DNA of 22,570 nucleotides from a virus, in IMG/VR virus record IMGVR_UViG_3300008448_000718, positions 1 to 22,570 of that record; one strand, written 5' to 3'. Below, piece after piece: positions 1 to 11,200 of the stretch. The translations under genes were made by a program, and so were the position numbers. The notes below the pieces were generated by a model that searched no databases, had not been told where the DNA came from, and saw only the letters and a program-made list of their open reading frames with translations. Numbering within the stretch: position 1 is the stretch's first letter; each line of letters starts with the position of its first letter.

Positions 1-3000
1 GTCGTTGCAAACGCTTGCTCAATCCATCCAACAGATTCATATTTCAAAGTTACTGCCTGTCCTGTTTTTTGAACATTTGGATCCAGTAACTCAAAATTTT
101 CTAATAAATCTAACTCATCATCAATAATAGAAATTGCTGGGGCAATTTGAGACTTAAGTGAATTTCTACTAACAATAGGAGTTAGTTCATTTGCGCCAAC
201 ATTGATTCTAATAGAAGATAACCCTCTATTAATAAAACTATAATTTTTAAAATCATCTACAAAAAATCCACTTTTAAATCTATTATTTCCATCCGCATCT
301 TGGATTTGTAAAGTCTGCGTATTTACTTCAAGTAATGATAAAGAAGTAACTCTTTCTAAATTTTCAACTCTATCTTCAATTAATCCAATATCCCTCATCG
401 TATATCTTCTATTATCCATTAATGTAATAATAGCATTTGCTGAATTATAAAGATATGGAGGTAATTTAATAGTTGCAATTTCCATCACAGCATCATTTTT
501 ATTTGGTGCCTTAGGGTCTTTTGAGGGCACTCCTTTTTCGAGAATAAAATTTCCAAGTTTATCTAGATACAACTTATCAATTCTTGCTAGATAATATTCA
601 TATCCAAGTAAAGAACTTTCATTTGGCGATAAAATACGTGTTGGTTCTGAATTGGCAGTAAAATTTCTTGAGGAGAAGTCAAATGGTGATGAAGAGGATG
701 AAGTAAATACTGGTACTCTTGGTCTAAAATCTAAAGTATCCGAAGCTCTTATAGACCTTGGACCAATAAAAGGAATATCATGTGCAAATCTATCACTATC
801 ATAACTTAAGACTGTCAGAACGTCTCCAGAGTCATTAGATGGCACTGAATAATAATCAAACACTATCAAAAGTTGCTTAGAAGGTTCTATGGTGTCTTTT
901 TTTCTAATAATTTTGGAATAATCATAATATTGATTTTTTTGCCCTTTGTCTAAACTATATGAATTTGTAATATCTTTATATTTTCCTAAAGTAATAGACT
1001 CAATCTCCGTAGTTATATTTGAGTCTCCAAATGTTACTGTTTCTCCACTTAAAAATCTTTCAGAATTTAAATATACAATACCCAAGACATTTGTTGAGGG
1101 TTTTGAAACAATTCTGGCGATTGTATTATTAGTAGTTCCAAAAATATTTTCCCCAATAATTGCATTTGTCGATACATTAGCACTAGAACTAAATTGTATC
1201 TGATCCAAAGAAGGTGCAGATGAATCAAACGATTCATATATCGATATAATTTTCACTACATCGGGATAATTTAACGATATTTCTTCATCCTGAATTCTCA
1301 ATCCATAGTATTGATTATATGTAAGACCATCTCCAATTGAAGAACTAATGCCAGTTCCTGATTGAGGATATTTTGATTTTTGTACTGTTAGAGTCTGACT
1401 TCTATTATAATTTTTTACTTTGCTTTGAATTCCATTTTTAATTAAAGTTACATTTACGACAATATTTGTTTCATTAGGACTTAAACCTCCAATAGTTACA
1501 GTATTTCCACTGAGAGAAAATTGGTCTGAAGTTAATGGCGCAATACTTCCATCGTTATAATGTATTGAATATCTCTCTTCATCAAATGCTGCATAAAATG
1601 CACTGGAAATACCAAGAATACTTGATGAATTAAATACCAATACACCATTGGCGTCTGTAGATTCTCCAGTTATTTGATCGGAAATTGTTAATAATGAATC
1701 CGAAAGATTTACCGAAGAAATATTAGAATCCGGTAATTGAGCATATAAGAATGATGCATTTTCATTTCTTATAATTGGTGCTCCAATAAAAATATTACTA
1801 TAAGTTCCATTTGTAACAGAACCAGAATATACTCCAGAAATTCCGGGAGTTGAGCTAATAGTTAATGACGTTCCCGTAGGAGAAACTGCCGTTACTCTAT
1901 TAAATGATTCATCTCCAGAAGTAGTTTGATATCTAATAATTGAACCAACTTTTATACCGGTAAAAAACTTTCCAGGACTTGATACGGTGTTTCCTCCAGA
2001 AATGGTTATTTGAGTTATTCCATTTGGAAATCTAAATCTTTCAAGTAAACAATCTGCAGTAAAATCAATTGGAAGTCCGGATATTGCAGTTGTTTGCTTT
2101 ATTGATTTAATATCTTCTGTAGAATACGAAGTTACTGTTTTAATAGTTCTTGGAAAGTCAAGACCATTAATAATTAACTGTTCTCCTACTGAAAATGTAC
2201 CAGAAGTTTGTCTTAAACTAATAGTATCTGATGCTCCACCAGCAACAACCGCATATCCACTGGCTCCACTACTCTTTCCTTTTACAAAAGATGTTGCCGG
2301 TAATTCTGTATTTGATACTGTAGAATTTAAAACAAGAGTAGTGTATGTTTGAATATCATAAAGATATAAATCCCAATTAGTTGTAGCATCAATATAAGAT
2401 GCGTCGGTCAAGTTAAAGTTATATACTCGTGCATTACCAATTATAGTTCCGGTAGAATTAAGTTGATTATATAAATCTACCGTATATTTTTGCTTTGGGG
2501 CTCCAGATACATTGTTAACTCTTATAATACTTCCCATTTCAAAGGGAATATTGACATTTTGAATAGACTCAGTATCTCTTGGCTTTTGAACGTCTATGAT
2601 AGTTGTTGAAATCTTATCTACATCATATCCCCTCACATAAGCTTTTCCGGGAGATATTTTCAAACACATTAAATCTTCTGATGGAATATTTCCTTGCTCA
2701 GTCGTCTCAGTATTAAAAAATAATCCGTTATTGCCCAATCCATCGTTCAATGAATCATTTGCAGATACATTAAATGGCTCAACCGTATAGTCCCCAGACT
2801 CATCATAAGTTCTTTCTGCCATATAATCTTTGATTATATTATATTGAGTTTTTGTTTCAATTATTTTAGTCTTTCCATTTTCAACTCTCAATAATTCTAC
2901 AAAATCGGTGTCATTAACATCAGATATTAATTTTTTTGTTAGGGTTAATTCAATCTTAAATCTATCAGCTCCAGGGGCTGCGTAATTTGTAAATCCTTTT

Positions 3001-3713
3001 GAAGGATCATATAGTGAAGTGTCATCTTTTGCATTAATAATCAATTCATCAATTTTCAATCCAACTCTATATGAAGGCGTATTTGTATAATTATCTAAAA
3101 TTATAGTTTGTTTAGATACATTGACAAAATAACCTCGGATAAAGTAAACTCCATCTCCAATAGATGCTGCAGAACCTATTGACGTTGCATTTAGAGGTGC
3201 TAATGATGCGAATGGAGTTCCTGCATTAATTGTGGTGTTTCCATAAGTTACACTTTCTTCCGCAATTAATGATTCACCATCTTCAAATGGGTTAAATTCA
3301 AAGTTGTTATCAGAATCTAAATATTTTACGTATATTGTTAAATCTTCAACATTTATATCATCCACAAAAGCAACATATTGTATTATTGCAGTTGTTCCGG
3401 ATATTTGACCCGTTATTTTTTTACCAATAAAATTATTAATATATAGAGAAATATCAACTCCAAAATTAGTAGGATTAAGTTTTACGGCATTAAAATTTCC
3501 ATCATAGGCAATATTGCCGGGAATCACCATCGATCCTTCTTTAAATATATGGCTCCCAAAAGATTTTACTTGGTCTTGTAAAATTGATTGAAGAGTTGTT
3601 AATTCTCTTGCTTGTACTGGGTATCCTGGCTTAAATAAAACTTTATAAAAATTTTTTTGAGAATCAAAATCATCATAATATGGATTAATATTTAAATCTG
3701 TTTTTTGTGCCAT
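1..3713 (-). CDS. DUF4815-type virion structural protein (partial, C-terminus off the window)
   Basis: This frame stays open from an ATG at 3711-3713 to the left edge, giving about 1237 codons with no stop. The N-terminus reads MAQKTDLNINPYYDDFD, followed by PGYPVQARELTTLQSILQ and FKEGSMVIPG, which I recognise as the conserved start of the DUF4815 structural protein of T4-like cyanophages. Further on are GDGVYFIRGYF (about residue 180) and DNRRYTMRDIGLIEDRVEN (about residue 1100), the latter looking like a short helical or coiled segment. The ATG lies 4 bases after the gene 8 stop, so the two are probably co-transcribed. The slot downstream of gene 8 is occupied by genes 9 and 10 in T4, so a role in the outer baseplate or fibre attachment is plausible, but this is inference from position. 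No enzyme motif was seen. The true C-terminus is not visible. Confidence 0.88.
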   Translation of the reverse strand, partial: MAQKTDLNINPYYDDFDSQKNFYKVLFKPGYPVQARELTTLQSILQDQVKSFGSHIFKEGSMVIPGNIAYDGNFNAVKLNPTNFGVDISLYINNFIGKKITGQISGTTAIIQYVAFVDDINVEDLTIYVKYLDSDNNFEFNPFEDGESLIAEESVTYGNTTINAGTPFASLAPLNATSIGSAASIGDGVYFIRGYFVNVSKQTIILDNYTNTPSYRVGLKIDELIINAKDDTSLYDPSKGFTNYAAPGADRFKIELTLTKKLISDVNDTDFVELLRVENGKTKIIETKTQYNIIKDYMAERTYDESGDYTVEPFNVSANDSLNDGLGNNGLFFNTETTEQGNIPSEDLMCLKISPGKAYVRGYDVDKISTTIIDVQKPRDTESIQNVNIPFEMGSIIRVNNVSGAPKQKYTVDLYNQLNSTGTIIGNARVYNFNLTDASYIDATTNWDLYLYDIQTYTTLVLNSTVSNTELPATSFVKGKSSGASGYAVVAGGASDTISLRQTSGTFSVGEQLIINGLDFPRTIKTVTSYSTEDIKSIKQTTAISGLPIDFTADCLLERFRFPNGITQITISGGNTVSSPGKFFTGIKVGSIIRYQTTSGDESFNRVTAVSPTGTSLTISSTPGISGVYSGSVTNGTYSNIFIGAPIIRNENASFLYAQLPDSNISSVNLSDSLLTISDQITGESTDANGVLVFNSSSILGISSAFYAAFDEERYSIHYNDGSIAPLTSDQFSLSGNTVTIGGLSPNETNIVVNVTLIKNGIQSKVKNYNRSQTLTVQKSKYPQSGTGISSSIGDGLTYNQYYGLRIQDEEISLNYPDVVKIISIYESFDSSAPSLDQIQFSSSANVSTNAIIGENIFGTTNNTIARIVSKPSTNVLGIVYLNSERFLSGETVTFGDSNITTEIESITLGKYKDITNSYSLDKGQKNQYYDYSKIIRKKDTIEPSKQLLIVFDYYSVPSNDSGDVLTVLSYDSDRFAHDIPFIGPRSIRASDTLDFRPRVPVFTSSSSSPFDFSSRNFTANSEPTRILSPNESSLLGYEYYLARIDKLYLDKLGNFILEKGVPSKDPKAPNKNDAVMEIATIKLPPYLYNSANAIITLMDNRRYTMRDIGLIEDRVENLERVTSLSLLEVNTQTLQIQDADGNNRFKSGFFVDDFKNYSFINRGLSSIRINVGANELTPIVSRNSLKSQIAPAISIIDDELDLLENFELLDPNVQKTGQAVTLKYESVGWIEQAFAT

Positions 3714-3717
3714 TTTT

Positions 3718-5274
3718 TTAGAATTCCAGGATAATTTTAATGTCTTCTTTTTGTCTAATGTCTCTTGTTACCAGGGGTCTATTATCAATATAAATTATAT
3801 CTCCTGTCTTTTTATTTATCTCGGGATTTGCAAGACCTGCTGTAAAAGTTACTCCCAAATCTATAACTTTACTTCCAACGGTAACTTTATTTGTTGGTGT
3901 AGGAGATCCAAAACTGGTATCAATAGACCCCGCAAATGGTTGAATAGGTTCTGCCGAAGATTCAAAACTATAAACAGGAGAATCTGCCGTAATTGTATTA
4001 TAATCAGTTTGGTCCAACCCATTAATAAAGTATAAGGACCTATCTCTGAAATACTTCAATACCTTAGTATCACTATCATATGATGCCACGTATCCTTTTG
4101 CTGTTTCGCCATTTGCTAAATTTTGAGTAATTTCTTCCCCAATGACTGGAGATCCACTAAAATTTTCAGTTAATTTAATAGAGTATAGTGATGAATACTG
4201 ATTTTCTGTAAAAACAATAGTATCTGAAGAAAATGTAGTTGGATTTTTAATAATTCCAACTTGAGAAAATTTAGTATCTGTCGGAAAATCTTTAGTTGAA
4301 TCATCAAATCTTGCATATGCTAATACCTTATCCGTTCCCAATTCGGTGTATATGTCATATCCATGACCTTTGGAAGGTGGGATAATTGGTATTAATTTTG
4401 CTGGGTTTGGGATGCTTCCACTGGGTTGAAGACTTCCCAAATCAACTATTCCCCAAGTGTATCCATAACCTCCAGCAACAACAGTAGTAGAAATTATTGA
4501 CCCACTACTATCAACACTGACTGACACTCTTCCGCCAGTGCCATCACCCACAATATCAACTACTCCTGAACTATATCCTGTTCCTCCGTTAGCAATATAT
4601 ACCTTTTTAATTTGATTTGGATTTGTGATACTGGAATTACCATTCTCCCTTACACTTACAATCTGTGCATCTGCAGATGTTGCCCAATTATTAGGAACAA
4701 CAACATATTCTGTTGAGTCAAATTTTATAATATCACTTGGAGAAACTGTAAATAAGTATTTCCATATATACCCATCTCCACTTGTTCCTGCAGCGGAAGG
4801 TTCTAAATCCGTAAATGTAGGTTCATCTTGTGATTTATTTCCCTTTAAATTTGTACTTGAAGATCCATTATCTATACAAATATAAACTCTATAATCGCTA
4901 TTAATGGTATAGTAATTTGCATCATATAATCTGCTTAAATCTGAATTTGGTGCCCTGTTAATGCTACTATAATCATGCCTATACATATCATAAGATGTAT
5001 TGGAAGTCCAAGTAACTTTTCTTATTAATCTTCTAATATTACTGCTTGTTATTTTTTTACCAAATAAAGAGGTATCCCTATAATGTGAAGAATATTCAAA
5101 ATTGTCTGTTGGGTTTGGAACATTAGTATTCCAATCAGTAGTTCTACCAAATCCAACTTGAGATGGGTTGTCTAATCCCAAAAAAATATAATAAGAATCG
5201 CTATCATTCGTTACCGAATTTATAAAATTGCTCGCGTTTAATATTCTAAACTGATCTGTTACTATTGCTGCCAT
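3718..5274 (-). CDS. 8: T4 gp8-like baseplate wedge subunit, enlarged
   Basis: The protein has 518 aa from the ATG at 5272-5274. Its ends match T4 gp8 as I remember it: AIVTDQFRILNASNFINS at the N-terminus (T4 AIVTSKFR..), GDGYIWKYLF at 167-176 and EYVVVP at 189-194 (T4 GDGYVWEYLF, EYIVVP), and GDIIYIDNRP at 491-500 near the C-terminus (T4 GEMIYMENRP). T4 gp8 is about 334 aa, so roughly 180 residues have been added, mainly between 200 and 480. The insert contains GGTGY (230-234) and GGYGY (268-272), the same repeat type as in the giant neighbour. The frame is open upstream to 5376, but that extension overlaps the end of the neighbour, and the conserved gp8 start and a late promoter octamer both point to 5274. 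gp8 binds the wedge beside gp6 and gp7 in the virion. Confidence 0.92.
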   Translation of the reverse strand: MAAIVTDQFRILNASNFINSVTNDSDSYYIFLGLDNPSQVGFGRTTDWNTNVPNPTDNFEYSSHYRDTSLFGKKITSSNIRRLIRKVTWTSNTSYDMYRHDYSSINRAPNSDLSRLYDANYYTINSDYRVYICIDNGSSSTNLKGNKSQDEPTFTDLEPSAAGTSGDGYIWKYLFTVSPSDIIKFDSTEYVVVPNNWATSADAQIVSVRENGNSSITNPNQIKKVYIANGGTGYSSGVVDIVGDGTGGRVSVSVDSSGSIISTTVVAGGYGYTWGIVDLGSLQPSGSIPNPAKLIPIIPPSKGHGYDIYTELGTDKVLAYARFDDSTKDFPTDTKFSQVGIIKNPTTFSSDTIVFTENQYSSLYSIKLTENFSGSPVIGEEITQNLANGETAKGYVASYDSDTKVLKYFRDRSLYFINGLDQTDYNTITADSPVYSFESSAEPIQPFAGSIDTSFGSPTPTNKVTVGSKVIDLGVTFTAGLANPEINKKTGDIIYIDNRPLVTRDIRQKEDIKIILEF

Positions 5275-5290
5275 ATTGATATTTTTTAGA

Positions 5291-5298
5291 TATTTATA
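5291..5298 (-). promoter_or_regulatory. T4-type late promoter octamer before gene 8
   Basis: The minus strand reads TATAAATA, the full T4 late promoter -10 octamer, with its last base 17 bases before the gene 8 ATG. It overlaps the stop codon of the giant upstream gene (5294-5296). T4-like late promoters need no -35 box because the phage sigma factor and sliding clamp recognise them. In so AT-rich a genome, chance occurrence is possible, but the placement is right. Confidence 0.6.
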
Positions 5299-8200
5299 AT
5301 AGTTTTGGAAGAGCTCCAGTATTTCTAAGACCAGTACCTCTCCGCTGAATCGTTGCAAAAGTTGACAACCCAACATCTACCGTATTACCAGTTACTCCTA
5401 TTGAAATTGGAGAATTAGATCTAGTAAATCCAGATAGTCTTCCCCAGGAGTATTTTCCAATTGGTTTTATTATACTTCCGGTAGATACTAACCCAACAAT
5501 AGATGTATTAGATTGTATGTTACAAGTAATAATTCCAACGGTTCCACTCGAAGAGAACTGATGAACATAGTAAATATTATCTATAAAGGTTGTTCCAATT
5601 CCAACTATTGAAGAATTAGAACTGTCAATAGAAGTGACCCCATTTCCAACTCTGGTGTCAAATACATAAATTGGATATCCAGTCTGCAATCCAACATAAG
5701 ATGCCGAATTTAAATAAAATTTAAGAGCTAATGGATTTCCATTACTTCCGACACTGGTTGTAATTCCTGTAATAATTCCAGAAAATCCATTAACTAATCC
5801 AATATTAGAAATTTTTTCTACTGAACCAGTTGCAGTCGTTGAAATTCCATTAACGATTAAAGCATCAAAAGTATTTGGATTATCAAAATCAAAAAATTCT
5901 GCATTATCTACAAATATCTCAGTGTCTGTAGTTGAAAAATCTTTGATAATTCTTGATGTTGGATATATTAACGACTCAATAGAATCTCTAGTTTTGTAAA
6001 CATTTTCTCCATTAATTTTTCTATCAATTTTTTGTTTAGTCCAACTTAATGGCTTATAATTTTGAATATCTATTCCTTGCCCAGAATATAAATTAGTTTC
6101 AAATTTGTCCGAAAAAGATAAATCAAATATAATTCTATTATTTTGAGTAACCGTCGTTGGGAATTGATTGTTTTTTAAAACTTGTACGGTATCCCCTTTT
6201 TTTAAAGTTTCATTTATATCAGTAATTAATTCACTATCGTCACCTGCGGTCCCCCTATAAAAGAAGATTGCAATATTATCTTCTACTTTTGGTGCAGTTG
6301 TAAATACAAAACTAGTTCCCCCATCAAATTCATATGCCACTCCAGGATCTTGAATTATCCCATTTATTATAATTAATAATGCATTAGAAAGATTTACCTG
6401 AGAACCTTCTAAAATTTCAAAACTTAATAATTCTCCATTATAATATAATGGAAATCTTGTTCTAATTCCATCTTGATAGTTTTTAATAGTATCAATATAA
6501 TCAAATTCTCCAAACTGCCAGGCAGCAAAAGAATCTGTAAAAGTATTAAGGACAGTTAATTGAAATTCGGATAATGGAGATGCCAATCCTTTAGCGGTGA
6601 CTAATCCAACAGGTTTAAATACATCTCCTCTTTGGAATGAATACCCTTGCCTCGAAATACTAAATTTAGACACCTCAAAATATGTTGACCCTATTCCTGT
6701 TGTGGAACTTGCACCAACTTCAACATTAAGTAAAAGACCAATTCCAGTATCTGTTGTTGCACCAACGCCCAATCTAGAAACTCCAACTATTTCTAAATTT
6801 TCATACGAGGGTTCAGATACAAATATTTGAGGATTTGTATATCCAGTGCCTCCACCAACAACAGTAAATGATAGGGTTCCACCTGCTCCAACTGTTGCCG
6901 ATATCGTTGCCGCCGCTCCCGTGTGGCCACTTTGATATACTGAAACTCCTATAGAAACAATTCCATTGTATCCAGACCCAATATTATCAGTTGTTCCCAA
7001 CCCTACTGAAACAATGCTGCCACCAGGCCCAACGACAGCAGTAACCGAAGCACCGACAAGAGTTGCATATCCAAGACCTATGGAAGAACCCAACGAAATA
7101 ATTATCCCTCCTCTAGGAGTTTGATTTTGATTTATATCAAATTCTGAAGTGATAATATCATCCGTTACTGGATTTCTAATACCCGAAAATACTACGCTAG
7201 ATATTCCAATAGTGGAATTTTCAATAATTTTAAAATTATTTTGTGGATTATTAGTAGTTGTTGGAGTTTGGAAAACACTGTTTATAAAAAGAATTCCATT
7301 ACCCCCCGAAGTACCTAACCCCACGGTGTTCGCTCCACCAACAGTTAATGTAAAAGTTCTTCCAATCCCAGTAAATTTGTTTGAAATATCATCATATATT
7401 TGATTTGATGTATAATCATTTCTTAAGAATACTCTTCCAGTAAAATCGGAGGTTTCAAAAACTAAATTTCTAGAATCTCTTTCTATTTGTGGATTTCCTC
7501 TAGGAGACTCGCTAAAGAAAATATTATTGTCAACAATATTATAAGAACCCCTATAAACTCTGGCTTCTTTAGAGTCTGTATGTATTGTTGCAGATGATCC
7601 AACAAATCCCCTATTTACTTGAACCAAATTAATATTTCCACTATTTGTAATTGGTCCAATATTAGTCGTGCCCAATCCGACATTAAGTACTCCCATATAT
7701 TCGTTATCAATTTTTAGAATATCTTTTGGTACTATTGTAGATATCCCACTCAAAGCAAAAATTGAAGATCCAGCACTAATTTGTCCACCATTTCCAGATA
7801 AAGTATGGTATATTGGAGTGAATAGTAGCGGATATTGAACTAAATTATCTATTGTAATAATTACCTTTTCATTTTTCTTAAACATTTCAAGTTGATGTGC
7901 ATTTCCCTGTCCATATGATGTAAATGTAACCCCTATTCCTAGGGATGCATAGTCTTTTCGTGTAGATAACTTAAAAGAATCATTCGATAGTCTAATCACA
8001 TAGACTTCAGAAGGCAGTAATGTAGTTACAACTCCAACAGAATTTAAAGTCGCACCAATTCCAAGTGGACCTGTACCAACTCCAATAAATGTTGATTTTG
8101 GTGTGTATATAAGTCTTTCTTGCGGGCTAAAGAAATGGTTTTGTATTGTAAATATACCAGTCTCTAGGTTTAACACGGATGAGTCTGATGGATTAAATAT

Positions 8201-11200
8201 TTTTGCAAAAATTGGATTCCCATCGGAGGTCAAATTAAATTCTGTTTTATTAATTCTATCTCCATTAATTGCATTATAAAATAAAATATCGATAGATTCA
8301 GTAACACTTCCATAATTGAGATTTGGTGGATTATTTTCCACATCTAAAAATGTATATAAACATTGATTGAATGATGAAATTTTTATTTCGGTTATTATTG
8401 ATGGGTCTGGATAGAATTTTAATTCAAAATTATCCCCAATGTATTCTCCACCAAAAGTTCCAATTCCAGTATTATTTTCAGCAGAAAGAAAAGCAGCCTG
8501 CTGAACGTAAATATTGTTTACATCTTGCACTAACATAATCTGATGAAGTGCGCTTGTTGATCCGATACTAACCTCTACCAAGGATTTGACAGCATTAAAA
8601 TTAAATTTATTCAATGATATAATAGTTGATGCGGAAGAAACTGTAGACGAATAAGTTGATCGATATACTGCACTTCTTTCATTTCCAGGTATTTCGCCTG
8701 AAGATATAAATCTATACTCACCAGTGCCTACTGATGTTGTGCCAAATCCAACAATCTTTGATCTGATATTTACTGGATTTGGTGAATTACTAGTATATTT
8801 TAATGATAAAATTCCAGAGGAAATGTTGGCACTAAATGTTCCTATAAAATTTCCCGAATAATTATTACTTAAAAATTCAGAATCAAAGTAATATTCTGAA
8901 ATAAAAGTATCAGTTCCATTATGGTTCAAATAAACTTCAACAAAGTTCATTTGATTTGTTACAGAATCGACAATATGTATATTTGAATATAATGAAGAAA
9001 ATTTATTTGATTCTACGGATATAATTGAAGTTTGTATTCCGGTCGTCGTGGTTTTATTAGATCCAGTTAAATTAATAAATCCAATCGATGTTGTACCAAT
9101 TCCAGGTAAAGATGAGATAAAATTACTTTTAATTAATTTAACATTATAGTCAATATTAAATGGATCTTTAGGATTAAATCTTAAATAATTATCACCAGTT
9201 GCATCTTCAACTAGTAAAAATGTTCCAAATTCTTCTTCAGAAGTATGGGTAAATCCAATGCCAGCATTAATCAAAGTTCCCTTTTCTGCCAAAAATAAAT
9301 TATTACCATCATTAAGAATTACCAATTCGGATAATTGAATTTGGGAATTATCAGAATTTGAAACTCTAACCAATACATTATCATAAGATATTCCCGAATT
9401 TAATTCAAGTAAATTTACAAATTCACTTGGTTCCCCATCCAAATTAGAAAATTCTCTGTTTATATCATCTATTTTTAAAACTACATTCGTTCTACATTCA
9501 GTATAATCTGTTAATTTTTTATTTTTTAATTTTAAAAATTTAGAAGAAGATCCGATAACATCAATATCTTGTACTAAATCAAAATTATAAATCGTATCTA
9601 CCCTTTTTTCTTCGATTACATCATAAACTATAGATGAAATATTACTAAAACTTGAAATTCCACAATTTGATGTTGATGTAATTCCAGTATCGGCAAAATT
9701 TTTAAGACCACTGGCATGAAGTAAACTATTAACCGGGGTTCTTTGATCTTGATAAGTGATAGGGCTCTTCACAGTATATGATAGATTCTGATAATAATCA
9801 TTATTGGGAATTACTTGATTATCTTGATTTAATTTTCCAGTATCATTTATCCATCCAAGAGATTTTTTGACCGAGTAATCAACTTCAAATACTCCAACTC
9901 CATCTTCAATTTTATCAATAGTTGCTATAGTTCCAGATTCTTTTCCTACGATAACTTCTCCAACAGATAATTGGTATGTTCCAGATACTTTAATGAATGA
10001 ATTATCATATGAAGAAATTTCTAAATCTCTTTCTGTATTGTTAGAAATAATTTTTTCACTAACAATAAACGAAGATGAAATTTGAAACACGTCAAATGAT
10101 GGATAATCAGTTTTTTTTATAATATTTCCAAGAGAATCTTGGATGGTTTTTGCTATTCCAGTATTCGTTGTTAAATCGGAAATATCAATTGTAACTGCGT
10201 CTAGAACTCCAGTATTGTCATAGTTACTAATAGTAAAAAATTTATATCCATAGTCTTCAGAATTAAACCCAGAACCTTCAGAATTGAATTTTTGAATTCC
10301 TTCTACAAATACTTCATCCCCAATATCAAACGGATTGGATATAAATCCTAAAGTTGGTGTTGTTATATAACAAGTGAAAGATGTAGCAGAATTAGATTCT
10401 ACTTTTTGAATGCTAATCCCGTTTGTATTATTTGTAGAGAATAACTGTACGGTTGTTTCTGGAAGACCTTTTGGTTCTTGCAAAATATTAACAGAATTGA
10501 TGGAACTTCCAACTAAATTTGCTTCTAATATTCCACTGTTAATTTGTTCCCCGGTTGCAGAATCTACAATTGCAATTGATGGGGCATCAATATAACCCTT
10601 CCCACCATCAGTAACCGTAATAATTCCAATTGTATTTGAGTTTTTAATTGTAATTAGTGGAGATACATAAGCAATTGGATGTAAAGTTTTATCAGAAGAA
10701 TATTCAAATCCTTCATTAATAATTCTTATTTCCTTTGCATTACCTATATTTTTTGATTTTGCAATAATATATGCATCCTTACCAGTAATAGAATTAGATC
10801 CAGTAAATGTAGGAAGTTTTTTATATCCAGATCCTCCAGAAACAATATTAATTTTACTAATAGATCCCTGTGTAGACAATGAATTTGTAATATATTCTAA
10901 AATATCACATTCATTTTGCGAATATGATAATTTTTCTGGCAATTCGGATAAGCAAATATTAAATGTTGTTGAACCAATACTTGAAATTTTATATTTCGAA
11001 TTATATTTACTGTCCGTAAATAGTATTTCGGAATAATTATTTACAGATGTGTCGGAAGTGCTGATACTACCAGATTTTTCTAAGTTATAATATAATTTAG
11101 TTGGTAATTTATTATCATAATTTATAGTAAGAGATGCGTTGGTGGAAACACCGACCGTTCCTATCCCAGACAAAGTAAATGATGCAGAATCTGAAGTAGA

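Noticed and set aside
946-1203. Plus-strand frame of 85 codons
   Set aside because: It lies wholly inside the DUF4815 gene on the other strand and has no recognisable content.
5275-5376. N-terminal extension of gp8 by 34 residues
   Set aside because: It overlaps the end of the giant gene, and the gp8 family start is at the inner ATG.
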